DNA of 64,000 bases. It comes from Massilia sp. 9096. Its GTDB lineage: Bacteria; Pseudomonadota; Gammaproteobacteria; Burkholderiales; Burkholderiaceae_D. The DNA lies in assembly GCF_000745265.1 (NCBI RefSeq), contig NZ_JQNN01000002.1, positions 91,829 through 155,828 of the forward strand, read 5' to 3'. Position numbers and translations under genes: made by a program. The notes under the pieces were generated by a model, which searched no databases, was not told the origin of the DNA, and worked only from the letters and a program-made list of their open reading frames with translations. How positions within the stretch are numbered: the first letter of the stretch is position 1; each line of letters opens with the position of its first letter. Below are positions 53,230-62,246 of the stretch, in pieces.

Positions 53230-54951
53230 TCAGATGCCGTAGGTCAAGCGGAACCAAGTCTGGGCCGACTCGCGTTTCAATTCGTGGGGCAAGGTCAGCG
53301 GTGATGATTCGAACAGCTCGACCGTGAAGCGGCGGATCGTCATGGACAGGCCGAAGGTCAAGCCGCTTAGCGTGCCTTCCTGCACGCCATTGGCGGTGCT
53401 GATCACGTGACCGTAATCGAAACCGGCACGCAGGCGTCCGGTGGCGGGCTCGCCTCCGATCGTGAACGACTTAGGCATCGATAATTCGTTGCGCAGGTAG
53501 TAGCCCTTGTCGCCAAGGATGACGAGGTTATTGAAGCCACGCACCGAATAAATTCCGCCGATGGCGATCTGTTCCGAACCGAACAAGGCTTGGGGCGCAT
53601 ACTGACCATTGAAATGTGTGTTGAACACGAAGTCCTGGCCCAGCGCCGCAAAGCTGCGCGTGAAGTCGAGGTCGAGCGTCCATTTATTGAATTGCGCATG
53701 CGGCGATTGTCGCTCCAGGCCGGGCATGTCCTGCAGCGCCTTATCGGCCTTCAGGCCGCGCTGATAGTCGAGCTGCCCGACCATATAGCCGCCACCCAGC
53801 GTGACCGAATAATTGGTGCCCAGGTCGAGCACGCTCAGATTGCGGCTGTTCACGCCCAGCAACTGGTCGGCCAGATAATTGTTGGCGCTTTTGGCCGTGA
53901 AGGTTTCGGACGTGGACCAGCGGCTGTTCTGGTCACGGTAATTGACCTGGTTGAGGGACACGGAGCGGTTATGGCTGGTGCCGCTGGACAGCAGCTGTTG
54001 GCCGCTGGGCGTGACCAGCACGCTCTCGTAGCGCGACGCGCTGGCGTCCAGCGTCAGCAAGTTGTACCCGAAAGGAATGGAAAAGTTAACGTCGTCGGTG
54101 GACGACTTGTGCGCGCCGCTCGATGGCACCGAGGTGCGGCGCGTCATGCTGAGGTACTCATCAAAGCCCAGGATGTTGTCGACACCCACGGTGGCCGCAG
54201 CCTGGTTGGCGCCAGTCGACACGCTGCCTTGGTTATCGTAGGTTGCCAGACCATGCACTGGAAACGACGGCGCGTTGCGCACGACGACGATGCTTTCGCC
54301 GACACCGCTCCCCGGAACAACGTCCATCTGCGCGTTATTCGATGCGAGGCGATTGATCTGATCGATACCCTGCTCGAAATCGCGCAGATTCAGAGGTTTT
54401 CCAATCGCACCTGGAAAAATAGTTGGCACCGACACGCTGTGCTTGCCGCCATCTTCGACACTGATCTTTTGCACCTGGCCGATCACGACCTTGATCACTA
54501 GGCGATGTGTGCTCAAATCCTGTTCAGGCAAATAAGCGCGGGTGGTGATATAGCCTTTTTCGATATAAAACCGCGTCACGCTGGCCAATATCGCCTCAAT
54601 GTCTTTTACCGCCAAGCATTTACCGGCGTAATCCTGATTGAGTTGCACGAGTGCCTTCTCGGGAAAGAAAGGCGCATCGATCACTAGGATCTTGCTGATG
54701 TTCTGGCAGGTGAGGCTAGCTGTGGGCGCTGCCTTTGGCGGGGCAAGCTGGTTCAGATCGATGCCGTTCGGCGCGAGCGCACGGCGCGCCGCCTGCTGGT
54801 CGCGCAGGAGCTGCAGCTGCTGCTGATTTTGAATCGCATCACCCTGTCGCCCCGCCGCATTGATGTCGGACTGGGTCTGGGCACTCACCAGCGCGGGAGA
54901 AGATGCCAAAGAGACTACGATAAGAGTGAAAAACCTGACCGGAACACGCAT
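53230..54951 (-). CDS. TpsB outer-membrane transporter (FhaC/ShlB family)
   Basis: 573 residues with a signal peptide (1-24). A Gln/Ala-rich helix (about 30-70) precedes two POTRA domains (about 80-235: FFPEKALVQLNQDYAGKCLA and YIEKGYITTRAYLPEQDL). A 16-strand beta-barrel follows, with the channel-loop motif SVRGF (in IYSVRGFNN, near 445). The C-terminal residues end in an aromatic-type strand (WFRLTYGI). It should recognise the TPS domain of the downstream protein and export it across the outer membrane. First gene of the operon, 21 bp before tpsA. Confidence 0.9.
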   Translation of the reverse strand: MRVPVRFFTLIVVSLASSPALVSAQTQSDINAAGRQGDAIQNQQQLQLLRDQQAARRALAPNGIDLNQLAPPKAAPTASLTCQNISKILVIDAPFFPEKALVQLNQDYAGKCLAVKDIEAILASVTRFYIEKGYITTRAYLPEQDLSTHRLVIKVVIGQVQKISVEDGGKHSVSVPTIFPGAIGKPLNLRDFEQGIDQINRLASNNAQMDVVPGSGVGESIVVVRNAPSFPVHGLATYDNQGSVSTGANQAAATVGVDNILGFDEYLSMTRRTSVPSSGAHKSSTDDVNFSIPFGYNLLTLDASASRYESVLVTPSGQQLLSSGTSHNRSVSLNQVNYRDQNSRWSTSETFTAKSANNYLADQLLGVNSRNLSVLDLGTNYSVTLGGGYMVGQLDYQRGLKADKALQDMPGLERQSPHAQFNKWTLDLDFTRSFAALGQDFVFNTHFNGQYAPQALFGSEQIAIGGIYSVRGFNNLVILGDKGYYLRNELSMPKSFTIGGEPATGRLRAGFDYGHVISTANGVQEGTLSGLTFGLSMTIRRFTVELFESSPLTLPHELKRESAQTWFRLTYGI

Positions 54952-55346
54952 GAAATTTTTTTTCGAAGGCTTGAATTGTTAACTTAAGGCGATGAATGCT
55001 GACCCAAGTTTATTGACAGCAACTTTTTTGAAATGGCGCAGTGATTTTACTGACCTTGTTGCTGCTGATCATCAAAAAAAACAAAAATCGGCATTGCCGT
55101 TGCGGCGAGGAGACGCAGATGCGAGTACATACGGTGAAAATGTCCTTTTTGCCGTTAAAAGCAAAACAATTCAATTTCCCAAAAAATAACTTTGCAAAAT
55201 ATCGAAGCGTTAAACTTCAATATCTGGAAGCGGACTGTCAATACGATCTATATGTGAGTTAGGATTCGTTGTAATTGGCAAGCCCGCAACTTACATGCAA
55301 GCCGGGAGAGACAAGGGTATGTTTATCGACACTCGCTTTCGTAAGC
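54952..55346. other. AT-rich region upstream of the adhesin operon, no supported gene
   Basis: 395 bp, distinctly AT-rich (about 54955-55210), presumably holding the tpsB promoter. Short plus-strand frames here (around 54992) have no recognisable product. The region ends at the IS3 left end. Confidence 0.5.
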
Positions 55347-55405
55347 TGGACTTCCCCTACTCTGGTAGACATTTCTGACCTATGATTTGAGCATAGGAGA
55401 AATAA

Positions 55406-55690
55406 ATGAGCACGCAGCGTTACACACCGGAATTCAAGGAAGAAGCAGTCAGGCAAGTGGTCGAGCGGGGCTACCCTGTCCCGGAGGTTGCAGCCCGATT
55501 GAGGGTATCGGCCCATAGTTTGTACAAGTGGGTCAAAGCAGTGATGCCAACAAAGGACGAGAAGCAAAGTGCCGAGTTGGTCGAAGCAAAAAGCGAGATC
55601 CTGCGGCTGCGGTCCCAGATGCGCCGTCTGGAAGAGGAGCGCGATCTGCTAAAAAAAGCCGCACGGTACTTTGCCAGGGAGCCCGAGTAA
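55406..55690 (+). CDS. IS3 transposase orfA
   Basis: 94 residues. A helix-turn-helix (FKEEAVRQVVERGYPVPEVA, then LRVSAHSLYKWV) and a leucine zipper (LRLRSQMRRLEEERDLLKKA) are present. A slippery A7G at 55651-55658 near the end fits the programmed frameshift to orfB. Intact, but its partner is not. Confidence 0.85.
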   Translation: MSTQRYTPEFKEEAVRQVVERGYPVPEVAARLRVSAHSLYKWVKAVMPTKDEKQSAELVEAKSEILRLRSQMRRLEEERDLLKKAARYFAREPE

Positions 55691-56250
55691 AGTACCGTTC
55701 ATGAACGAGCATCGGCACGAGTTTTCGCTTGTGCTTATGTGCCGCATTTTGAAAGTGGCCAGAGCCGGGTTTTATCAATGGCTGCACCAGCCGATATCGG
55801 AACGAGCGAAGGAAGATGCTCGCTTGGTCGAGGCAATCCGGCATTCGTATTCGGCAAGCGGCGGTGTCTACGGCGCCAACCGCGTCTTTGGCGATCTGCG
55901 AGAAGCCGGCGAGACTTGCGGACGTAATCGTGTAGCGCGGCTCATGCAGGTCAATAAGATCAAGGCTGTACGCGGCTACAAAGCACCCAGAAGGATTGCT
56001 GGCCGGCCTTCAATCATTGCTCCAAATCGACTGAATCGAGAATTTACCGTCGATGCGCCTGATCAGGCTTGACCTTGTCGCGCGAGCTGGCGATCGATGC
56101 TTTGCTGATGGCAGTCTGGCGACGCAAGCCAAAGAAGCCGGTACTGGTACATTCCGATCAAGGCAGCCAATATGGAAGCGACGACTGGCGCCGCTTCTGC
56201 GAGGCCAACAACCTCGAGCCGAGCATGAGCCGACGCGGCAACTGCTGGGA

Positions 56251-56464
56251 TACTCAGTCTATTATGGTCGAGAACGCCTGCCAAATCTGACCCGTGCTGG
56301 GATTGGCCTGTTGCCTTTGCGTTGACCTGTCGGTTTGGTCAGAGCGTTCCCCGAGCGTTACCGGGCCAGATGCCTGTGACCTAATAGGAGCTTTGTTCTG
56401 CACCGTGAGTGTCCTGTCCAGCAAATGGGATTGGTAATGCGCCTACCTTGAACAAGGAGACGAT
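56251..56464 (+). ncRNA. Candidate bridge RNA of the IS110 element
   Basis: The 214-nt non-coding left end precedes the recombinase gene, where IS110-group elements encode the bridge RNA. Four segments fit guide roles in the known order. 56295-56303 (TGCTGGGAT) is identical to the left target flank at 56243-56251, and 56319-56324 (GCGTTG) pairs with the right target CAATGC allowing one wobble. 56353-56361 (GAGCGTTAC) is identical to the joined ends of the excised circle (GAGCGT from the right end plus TAC from the left). 56407-56411 (GAGTG) pairs with the left-end TACTC with one wobble. Matches were found by eye. Confidence 0.5.
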
Positions 56465-57526
56465 TTGGATAACCAATCAATGCAAAACGAGGTGATTCTC
56501 GGCGTCGATACACACTTGGATACGCATGTTGGCGCGGTAATAAATGATGCAGGAAAGTTGATCGGAACTTTAGTGACGCCGACGACTGCAAGCGGTTACC
56601 AGAAATTGTTAGCTTGGGCACGCTCCCTGGGCCGCGTTACACGCGCTGGAGTCGAAGGTACTGGAACTTATGGTGCAGGCCTTGCCCGCGTTTTACGCGA
56701 GCAAGGTATCGAAGTTTTAGAGGTCAATCGCCCGGACCGCAGCAAGCGACGGTTGAAAGGAAAATCTGATCCGGCCGATGCAGAAAGTGCTGCACGATCC
56801 GTGCTTTCTGGGGACGCCACTGCTATCCCCAAGTCGCATTGCGGAGCTGCTGAAGCGATGCGCATCGTTTCTGTTGCGAGACGAAGCGCAGTCAAGGCCA
56901 AGACCCAGGCCATCAATCAGTTGAGGGCAATCCTAGTCAGCGCTCCGCAGGAAATTCGTGAACGACTTTGGAAAGCAAAGGCAGAACAATGCGTTGCGGC
57001 ATGCGCACATTTGCGGAACTTGGGGACGAGCACACAACTGGAGACATTGACCACGACACTGCGTCTGCTAGCGAAGCGCTGGTTAGCGCTCGCGGCCGAA
57101 CTAAAGGAGCTTGACAGCTCTCTAGAGAAACTGACAAGCCAGGCGGCGCCACGGCTGCGTGAGCAGTTTGGTATCGGACCACAGACCGCAGCCACACTCA
57201 TCGCAGTCGCTGGCGACAATCCTGAACGCTTGCATAGCGAGGCAGCACTCGCCGCACTGTGTGGCGTGAATCCGCTACCAGCATCCTCTGGCAAAACAAT
57301 ACGTCACCGACTGAACCGTGGCGGCGACAGACAGGCAAACAATGCACTGTGGACTATCGCCATGGTGCGAATGCGAAGCGAACCTCGAACCCGCGCATAC
57401 GTCGAACGTCGCACTGCCGAAGGCATGTCGAGCAAGGAAATCCATCGGTGCCTGAAGCGATATATTGTGCGAGAGCTCTACCCACTGATTCTTGTAGATT
57501 TGGCATCGGCAGCGAAGACTTCTTGA
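56465..57526 (+). CDS. IS110-family DEDD recombinase
   Basis: 353 residues from a TTG at 56465 with AAGGAG just upstream; ATG 56480 is an alternative. The N-terminal RuvC-like domain shows GVDTHLDTH (first Asp), EGTGTYGAGL (Glu) and KGKSDPADAESAARS (two Asp). The C-terminal Tnp_20 domain has FGIGPQTAATLIAVAGDNPE and NPLPASSGKTIRHRLNRGGD, with the conserved serine. It catalyses RNA-guided insertion and excision. It appears intact and is the only clearly intact transposase gene in the window. Confidence 0.9.
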   Translation: MDNQSMQNEVILGVDTHLDTHVGAVINDAGKLIGTLVTPTTASGYQKLLAWARSLGRVTRAGVEGTGTYGAGLARVLREQGIEVLEVNRPDRSKRRLKGKSDPADAESAARSVLSGDATAIPKSHCGAAEAMRIVSVARRSAVKAKTQAINQLRAILVSAPQEIRERLWKAKAEQCVAACAHLRNLGTSTQLETLTTTLRLLAKRWLALAAELKELDSSLEKLTSQAAPRLREQFGIGPQTAATLIAVAGDNPERLHSEAALAALCGVNPLPASSGKTIRHRLNRGGDRQANNALWTIAMVRMRSEPRTRAYVERRTAEGMSSKEIHRCLKRYIVRELYPLILVDLASAAKTS

Positions 57527-57760
57527 CATAGGAGCGTCAATGCTGTCGCGGAATCGTTCTTCAGCAGTTTGAAAAAGGAGCGCATCCGCAAGCGCATCTA
57601 CAAAACCCGGGACTTGGCCCGGGCCGATATCTTCGACTACATCGAAGTCTTTTACAATCGAACCAAGCGCCACAGCCATCTGGGCGGTATCAGCCCTGAG
57701 GCTTTCGAGCGCGCCTCAGCGTGAGGTCGAGATTTTTCTACTGAACCGGGGGAAGTCCAC

Positions 57761-57865
57761 TTCTGCTCGAAGTGTCGGCCTTGAACAGATTAGTCTTGCT
57801 GGGACGGTTGGGCATGCTGGGCAAAGCTCGTCATTCTAGCCGAGCTAAAAGTTTGCACCACAGCC
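57761..57865 (-). mobile_element. IS6-family end fragment
   Basis: 105 bp match the 5' end of the IS6 element (CTCGAAGTGTC, TTGAACAG, GGCAAAG, CGTCATTCTAGC) and finish in TTTGCACCACAGCC, a terminal repeat with one change. The rest is gone, replaced by the IS3 end. Confidence 0.75.
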
Positions 57866-57937
57866 ATTGGGAGCACGACTTGCCGCATCCTTGAGAGGAT
57901 TCGCGATCTGCGGTCCGCTACACTCAAGGACATGGCG

Positions 57938-57971
57938 CTCCATTTGGTATATCATAACAATTCAAATGGAG
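57938..57971 (+). promoter_or_regulatory. Inverted repeat over the antitoxin ribosome-binding site
   Basis: CTCCATTTG (57938-57946) and CAAATGGAG (57963-57971) are a perfect 9-bp inverted repeat with a 16-nt loop. The right arm contains the start of the GGAGG ribosome site of the antitoxin. It could be a DNA operator for the Xre protein, or a mRNA hairpin that hides the ribosome site. The AT-rich loop (TATATCATAAC) may also hold the -10 box. Confidence 0.65.
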
Positions 57972-57976
57972 GTTTT

Positions 57977-58444
57977 ATGACAAACTCGGCTCAGCAGGAA
58001 AAAATGCCACGTAAGCGGACGACCGCGAAGTCAACACTAAACACGTTCGCGGCGCTCCGCCACGACTTGAAGGCAGGTCGCGATCCGGTCGCAGCAATTC
58101 GTACCGGCTTCGACGCCGATCTGCTAACCGCCGCCGGCGACTATTTCGAGGTGCCAGCAGCCCGCATACGGGCAATCACACGGGTACCCGATACCACGGC
58201 ACACAGGCTGATCAAACTCCATGCACTGTTAGACTCGGCAGCTTCCGAACGGCTGTGGCGCCTGGCTGATGTCGCTGCGATGGCAGAAGACGTTTTTGAA
58301 GACGAGACCGCGGCCAAACAATGGCTACGTTCGCCCAACCAAGCTTTCCTGGGCGGGGCCCCGCTTGACTATCTGGATACGGAACCTGGAGCGAAAGCCG
58401 TACGGCAAGTTCTTAATGCGATCGCCACTGGCGGCGCCGTATGA
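57977..58444 (+). CDS. Xre/MbcA/ParS-type antitoxin (DUF2384)
   Basis: 155 residues from ATG 57977, with GGAGG 5 nt upstream. The C-terminal DUF2384 domain is clear (VFEDETAAKQWLRSPNQAFL then GGAPLDYLDTEPGAKAVRQV). The N-terminal half is an Xre-like helical domain (FEVPAARIRAITRVPDTTAH). It neutralises the RES toxin by blocking its NAD-binding site, and with the toxin represses the operon. The stop overlaps the toxin start (ATGA). Confidence 0.9.
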   Translation: MTNSAQQEKMPRKRTTAKSTLNTFAALRHDLKAGRDPVAAIRTGFDADLLTAAGDYFEVPAARIRAITRVPDTTAHRLIKLHALLDSAASERLWRLADVAAMAEDVFEDETAAKQWLRSPNQAFLGGAPLDYLDTEPGAKAVRQVLNAIATGGAV

Positions 58445-58899
58445 GGTTGTGGCGCATCGCTCAACGCAAGTATGCGCTTGACCGCTTGTGTGCTGGCTCG
58501 GCACTGTACGGCGGGCGTTGGAATCCGGTCGGGATGCCAGCGCTGTACTGTGGCGCATCTATCGCTATCTGCGCACTGGAGAAGTTCGTGCATGTAGGTC
58601 AGGCGCCGCTGCCTCCGCTGGTTCTGGTCGCGGTCGACTTTCCGGATGAGTGCGATATCTTCACGCCTGCCGCAAGCGAACTTCCCACCGGATGGGACGA
58701 ACTGCCAACTTCAACCAGCGTACAGGGCCTTGGGCGAGCCTGGCTCGAGCGCAGTGAAACCTTGGCGATGCGAGTCCCGTCAGTCGTCTTGCCGGAGGAG
58801 AGCAATGTCATCGTCAATCCGCTGCACCCGGATTACGTCCGTGTAAAGTTGACGATGCTGCGGCCCTTCACGTTTGATCGGCGCATGTACAAGCAGTAG
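58441..58899 (+). CDS. RES-domain toxin
   Basis: 152 residues. The RES domain motifs are visible: RLWRIAQRKYA, ALYGGRWNPVGMPALYCGAS and IAICALEKFVH. The R, Y and E of these motifs are the active-site set of the family. Known RES toxins (MbcT, ParT) degrade NAD or ADP-ribosylate enzymes. It overlaps the antitoxin by 4 nt, so translation is coupled. Both genes look intact. Confidence 0.9.
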   Translation: MRLWRIAQRKYALDRLCAGSALYGGRWNPVGMPALYCGASIAICALEKFVHVGQAPLPPLVLVAVDFPDECDIFTPAASELPTGWDELPTSTSVQGLGRAWLERSETLAMRVPSVVLPEESNVIVNPLHPDYVRVKLTMLRPFTFDRRMYKQ

Positions 58900-59126
58900 A
58901 CGCCGCGAGGCTAGCATGAAAGCGCAGGCTGCGATGACACAACCGCATCGAAATCAGTCGACAATACATTTTCTAATGTCGAGTAAGAATTGTCGGCTGA
59001 CTAGGTGTGCAAAGCCCGGTATTTTGAGATCAAACTGCCCCACTGCTACCGATAGGTACGACAGCAGCACCGCAACATGCGCCGATAATTTATTGCAGTA
59101 AGTCAAGTAACGCGCTAAGGTAAAGC

Positions 59127-61167
59127 ATGATGACAGAACCTGCGATCCCCGACCTCCCCGGTGTCATCCAAGTGCCTCCAGCTGAAGAATCCAACCGATA
59201 TGCCCTCACCCGAATGGTTCTCATCGACTCCCTGAGCAGCGGGAGAATCGTTGACATGCGGGTCGACGATGGCGCAGTGCTGACCGGCCGGAATGGCGCC
59301 GGCAAGACTTTAATGCTGCGGCTGCTACCAGTGTTCTACGGGGAGAGCCCGAATCGGATCGTCACACAAGAGGCCGGGCGCCAATCGTTCGTCGGGTATT
59401 ACCTGCCCCGAGACACATCCTACATCGTTTTCGAATACGAGCGCCACGGCGAGAAGCGCCAGGTCGCCGTTCATTCGGACCGCAACGGCGAGAAGGTGAT
59501 CTACCGCTTCATCCGCCACGGCTTCGAGCCGCGCCAATTCGTCCTTCCGGATAGTGAACTGGTGCGCACGCAAGGCGTCGTCAAGCACCTGAAGATGCAG
59601 GGCTTCCAGTGCTGCGAGCAGCAGATCGAATCGCTGTCCGAATACCGGCGATCATCCAGGCCATTCCATCGGCCACGCGCGATCGGCAGCGGCAGCGATA
59701 CTTGCGCGAACTCACGGCGGACTATTCCGTCACGCCGACAAACCGCCCTCTCCCTCAGATCGAGAAGATCGTCGCCGGCATGTTCCGCCGCAAGACCAAC
59801 TTCGACGACCTGCAGGGGATCGTCGTCGAGTGTGTTGCCGACCACGGAAGCACACTGTCGGTCTCAGGCGATCGCAGGAAGATCGAGGACTGGCCACGGC
59901 ACTACCACGCCTACACCGATGTGATGACTCTGGCGCCGACTATGGCCGCGGTCGAACAGGCTGATAGCCGCCTGTCTGCGGCGGAGGTGGCCATGGGCGA
60001 AGTGAAAGCCAAGTGCATGAGCCTGCTCACGCACCTCGACCTGCGCATCCATGCGACCAGTGCCGAGCTACGGTACTACCAGGCCGCCTTGGTCCAAGAG
60101 ACCGAAGGATTCACCGTGCAGGCCGGCGAGCTGCGCGGCAAGCAGCAGGCGGCCACAAACGACGCCGGCTTTGCAGAAGCCAGGGCGGGCGACCTCGAGC
60201 AGCAGCACGCCGACTTCGAGCGCCACGAACTGAAGAAGAAGGAAGCCTTGGTGGCGCGCTCCCAGCAGCTGCGCGACGAACTTGTACAGCTGGAGGAAAG
60301 GCGCCGTGCCCTGCTTGGGGAACAGTCGGAGATCTCCAACAGCTATGAAAGGATGAAGCAGGTCGAAAAGGACAACTTCCGCATTCACAAGGACGCGGCC
60401 CAACACCGGCTACGACAGCTGGGCGACCAGTATGATCTGGCATTCGACCAGATCGGTAAAGCCCACCAGGAGGAAGAGGAGCGCGCCGCCGCAGTGCATG
60501 ACGCCCGCCGGCCGCAGCTCGATAAAGAGCTCCAAGACGCAAGTGCGAACCAGGGCCGCTGGCAGCATGCAGCAAGCCACCCTGCTCCGGACCCGGCCGC
60601 GGGTCACGCTCTGCAGGACAAGCAAGACGCTCTCGACAAGCTGCGGGGCAAGCGCGATGCCCTTGACCGACAGCGCCGTGCGCACGAAACGGCGTATTAC
60701 AAGGTCCAGGGCGCATTCCACAGCCAGGAGACACTTAAAGCCGCCGCTGCGCGCCAGGTGACGGTCGCGCATGAAAAGCTCGAAAACGCCAAGCGCTTGT
60801 ACATGCCAGAGGATGGCACCCTCCTCTACTTCCTGCGCAGCGAGCATCCAGGCTGGGTGTTCGACATCGCCAAGGTCGTGCGCGAGGACATCCTGACACC
60901 CCCCGACCTCTCTATCGATGCTACATCGCCGCCGTGCACGCCCAGGTGGAGCCGTTGTCAGCCCTTGAGTGGAAGCGCCAGCAGTTGGTCTATGCAGACC
61001 TGGATGACCGCGCATGGCTTCTGTATGTGATGCACTCGCTCCGAGTCGGCACCGTGCGCGCCGGCGCCACGCGGGGCTTCGAATTCTCCTGGCAAGAGCG
61101 CGCGCCGACGCATGCCAGGTCCGGAAACATTGTTGTAGGCGACGTTTTGGCATGGAAAAGAACCTGA
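59127..61167 (+). pseudogene. SMC-like (JetC/MukB-like) ATPase, broken
   Basis: The start (MMTEPAIPDLPGVIQVPPAE) leads to a Walker A at 54-61 (GRNGAGKT). The first frame stops being homologous at about 59647, where a single-base loss shifts the frame; the continuation is the frame from about 59647 to 60920 (AIIQAIPSATRDRQRQRYLR). A long coiled coil follows (HELKKKEALVARSQQLRDEL). Near 60920 a second frame change leads into a different end (VHAQVEPLSALEWKRQQLVY). No ABC signature or Walker B is seen, so a C-terminal part seems deleted. It probably functioned with the following Toprim protein in a Wadjet-like unit. Confidence 0.65.
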
Positions 61168-61997
61168 TCATCAGCTTACTGCGCGTGTATCACAGCGAGA
61201 AGTCGCGCTTCACTGCGAGCGCAGTGCTAACCCGTTTTGTCAAGACCTACAGCATTGGCCATGCAAAAGGTGCTTCTATCATGTTCACGGACCGTGACAA
61301 GCAGGAAGTAGCCGCGCTGCTGCGCGCGGCCGAGGGGATCGACGCCGCCACGACCACGAGCGCCTCGTGGGACGCCCTATCTCGGGCTGAAAGCCTGGAT
61401 CTTGGGGGAAACGAGAAGCTCACCCCGGCCGCGGTTAGGCAGGATCGCGTCGCCGTCCGAGCATTGCCTAGCCGGCCCCTGCTCCTCGGCGGCAGGGAGA
61501 TGCACATGCCAGACGGAGCGAACCTCGACATTGAGTGGCAGCTCGTCAGCCGCGAGAACGGCCACGATGCCGTGCTGGTGGTCGAAAACTGGGAAGCATT
61601 CGCGGGCATCGAGCACACGACGTTTGACCTATCTGGGGCCGGTGCTAATCCGCTCGTCCTGTTTCGCGGGAGCCCGGTGTACCGACAGGACCATGTGGTG
61701 GCACTGCTCGACCAGCTGGGCCTGCCCGTCCACGCGTTCGTGGACTTTGACCCAGCCGGCCTGGTCATTGCCCTCAGCCTGCCCGGCTTCGTCGACCTGG
61801 TGTCGCCAGCCGCCAGCGAACTCCAGCGCGTTTTCACCGCCAGCATGAATACCGAGCGCTACCTCAGCCAACTCCCAGAGGCGCAACGCATCTTGGACGC
61901 CACGAGCCATCCGTCGATCGCCACGCACTGGCGTATGCAGAGAGCGCACGGCAAAGCGCTGCCTCAAGAGTACTTCTTGGCAGCGCGGGCCAGGTAG
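61152..61997 (+). CDS. Toprim-domain (JetD-like/DUF7281) protein
   Basis: 281 residues from ATG 61152, overlapping the end of the ATPase frame. A winged-helix-like N-terminus (ISLLRVYHSEKSRFTASAVL) precedes the Toprim core. Here E145 in VLVVENWEAF and the D198-x-D200 pair in HAFVDFDPAGLVI are the metal ligands. This pattern is that of JetD, the nuclease of Wadjet plasmid-defence systems, and of TopoVI A-type proteins. The gene itself looks intact, but the ATPase it depends on is broken. DUF7281 as a name is from memory. Confidence 0.65.
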   Translation: MEKNLIISLLRVYHSEKSRFTASAVLTRFVKTYSIGHAKGASIMFTDRDKQEVAALLRAAEGIDAATTTSASWDALSRAESLDLGGNEKLTPAAVRQDRVAVRALPSRPLLLGGREMHMPDGANLDIEWQLVSRENGHDAVLVVENWEAFAGIEHTTFDLSGAGANPLVLFRGSPVYRQDHVVALLDQLGLPVHAFVDFDPAGLVIALSLPGFVDLVSPAASELQRVFTASMNTERYLSQLPEAQRILDATSHPSIATHWRMQRAHGKALPQEYFLAARAR

Positions 61998-62189
61998 GCG
62001 TTATAGTCGCACGCGAACGCGGCCTGTGTCGAGGGCTCACGAGCGCACAAGCAGTGCGCTGGGCGCTTACACGCAACCGACTACTTGGCGAAGCGTCCTC
62101 GTGCACTATAGCTGGGCTGGAAAGATTACTGGCGACCAGTAACACAAGTCCTTGACCGTTGGCGGCAGTTCTGCGAGCGCAACTCGTAT

Positions 62190-62246
62190 GATTCTGTCGC
62201 ATTGTTGAACACGCAGCAGATTTTCCGGGCCGAATATGCCGCGACT
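62190..62246 (+). mobile_element. Terminal fragment of an IS6-type element
   Basis: GATTCTGTCGCATTG at 62190-62204 is an IS6 type-2 left end, as at 23316. It is followed after 40 bp by IS6 copy 2. With the type-2 remnant on the other side, it marks the site where copy 2 landed. Confidence 0.6.

Larger units (their letters stand above)
56251..57537 (+). mobile_element. IS110-family element inserted in the IS3 orfB
   Basis: The boundaries follow from the interrupted codon sequence GNCWD/NAVAE of the host gene: TGGGA on the left joins CAATGCTG on the right. No terminal inverted repeats or target duplication are seen, as usual for the family. Length 1287 bp. Confidence 0.85.
55671..57724 (+). 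pseudogene. IS3 transposase orfB, deleted and interrupted
   Basis: The start (HRHEFSLVLMCRILKVARAG) is normal up to REFTVDAPDQA at 56072. About 38 codons holding the first catalytic Asp (expected VTDITYI region) are then missing, with a frame change. It resumes TLSRELAIDALLMAV, LVHSDQGSQYGSDDW and GNCWD at 56250. The IS110 element interrupts here, and the end (NAVAESFFSSLKKERIRKR to HLGGISPEAFE) follows from 57538. Two independent lesions make it inactive. Confidence 0.9.
55347..57759 (+). mobile_element. IS3-family element, split by IS110
   Basis: Left end TGGACTTCCCC and right end GGGGGAAGTCCA form the terminal repeats. Without the inserted IS110 the element would be about 1.13 kb, shorter than a normal IS3 because of an internal deletion. 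IS3 elements encode orfA and orfB joined by a -1 frameshift. Confidence 0.85.

Noticed and set aside
58874..59101. 75-codon frame between the RES toxin and the ATPase
   Set aside because: It overlaps the toxin end, has no ribosome site or motif, and is of low-complexity Ser/Arg/Thr composition.
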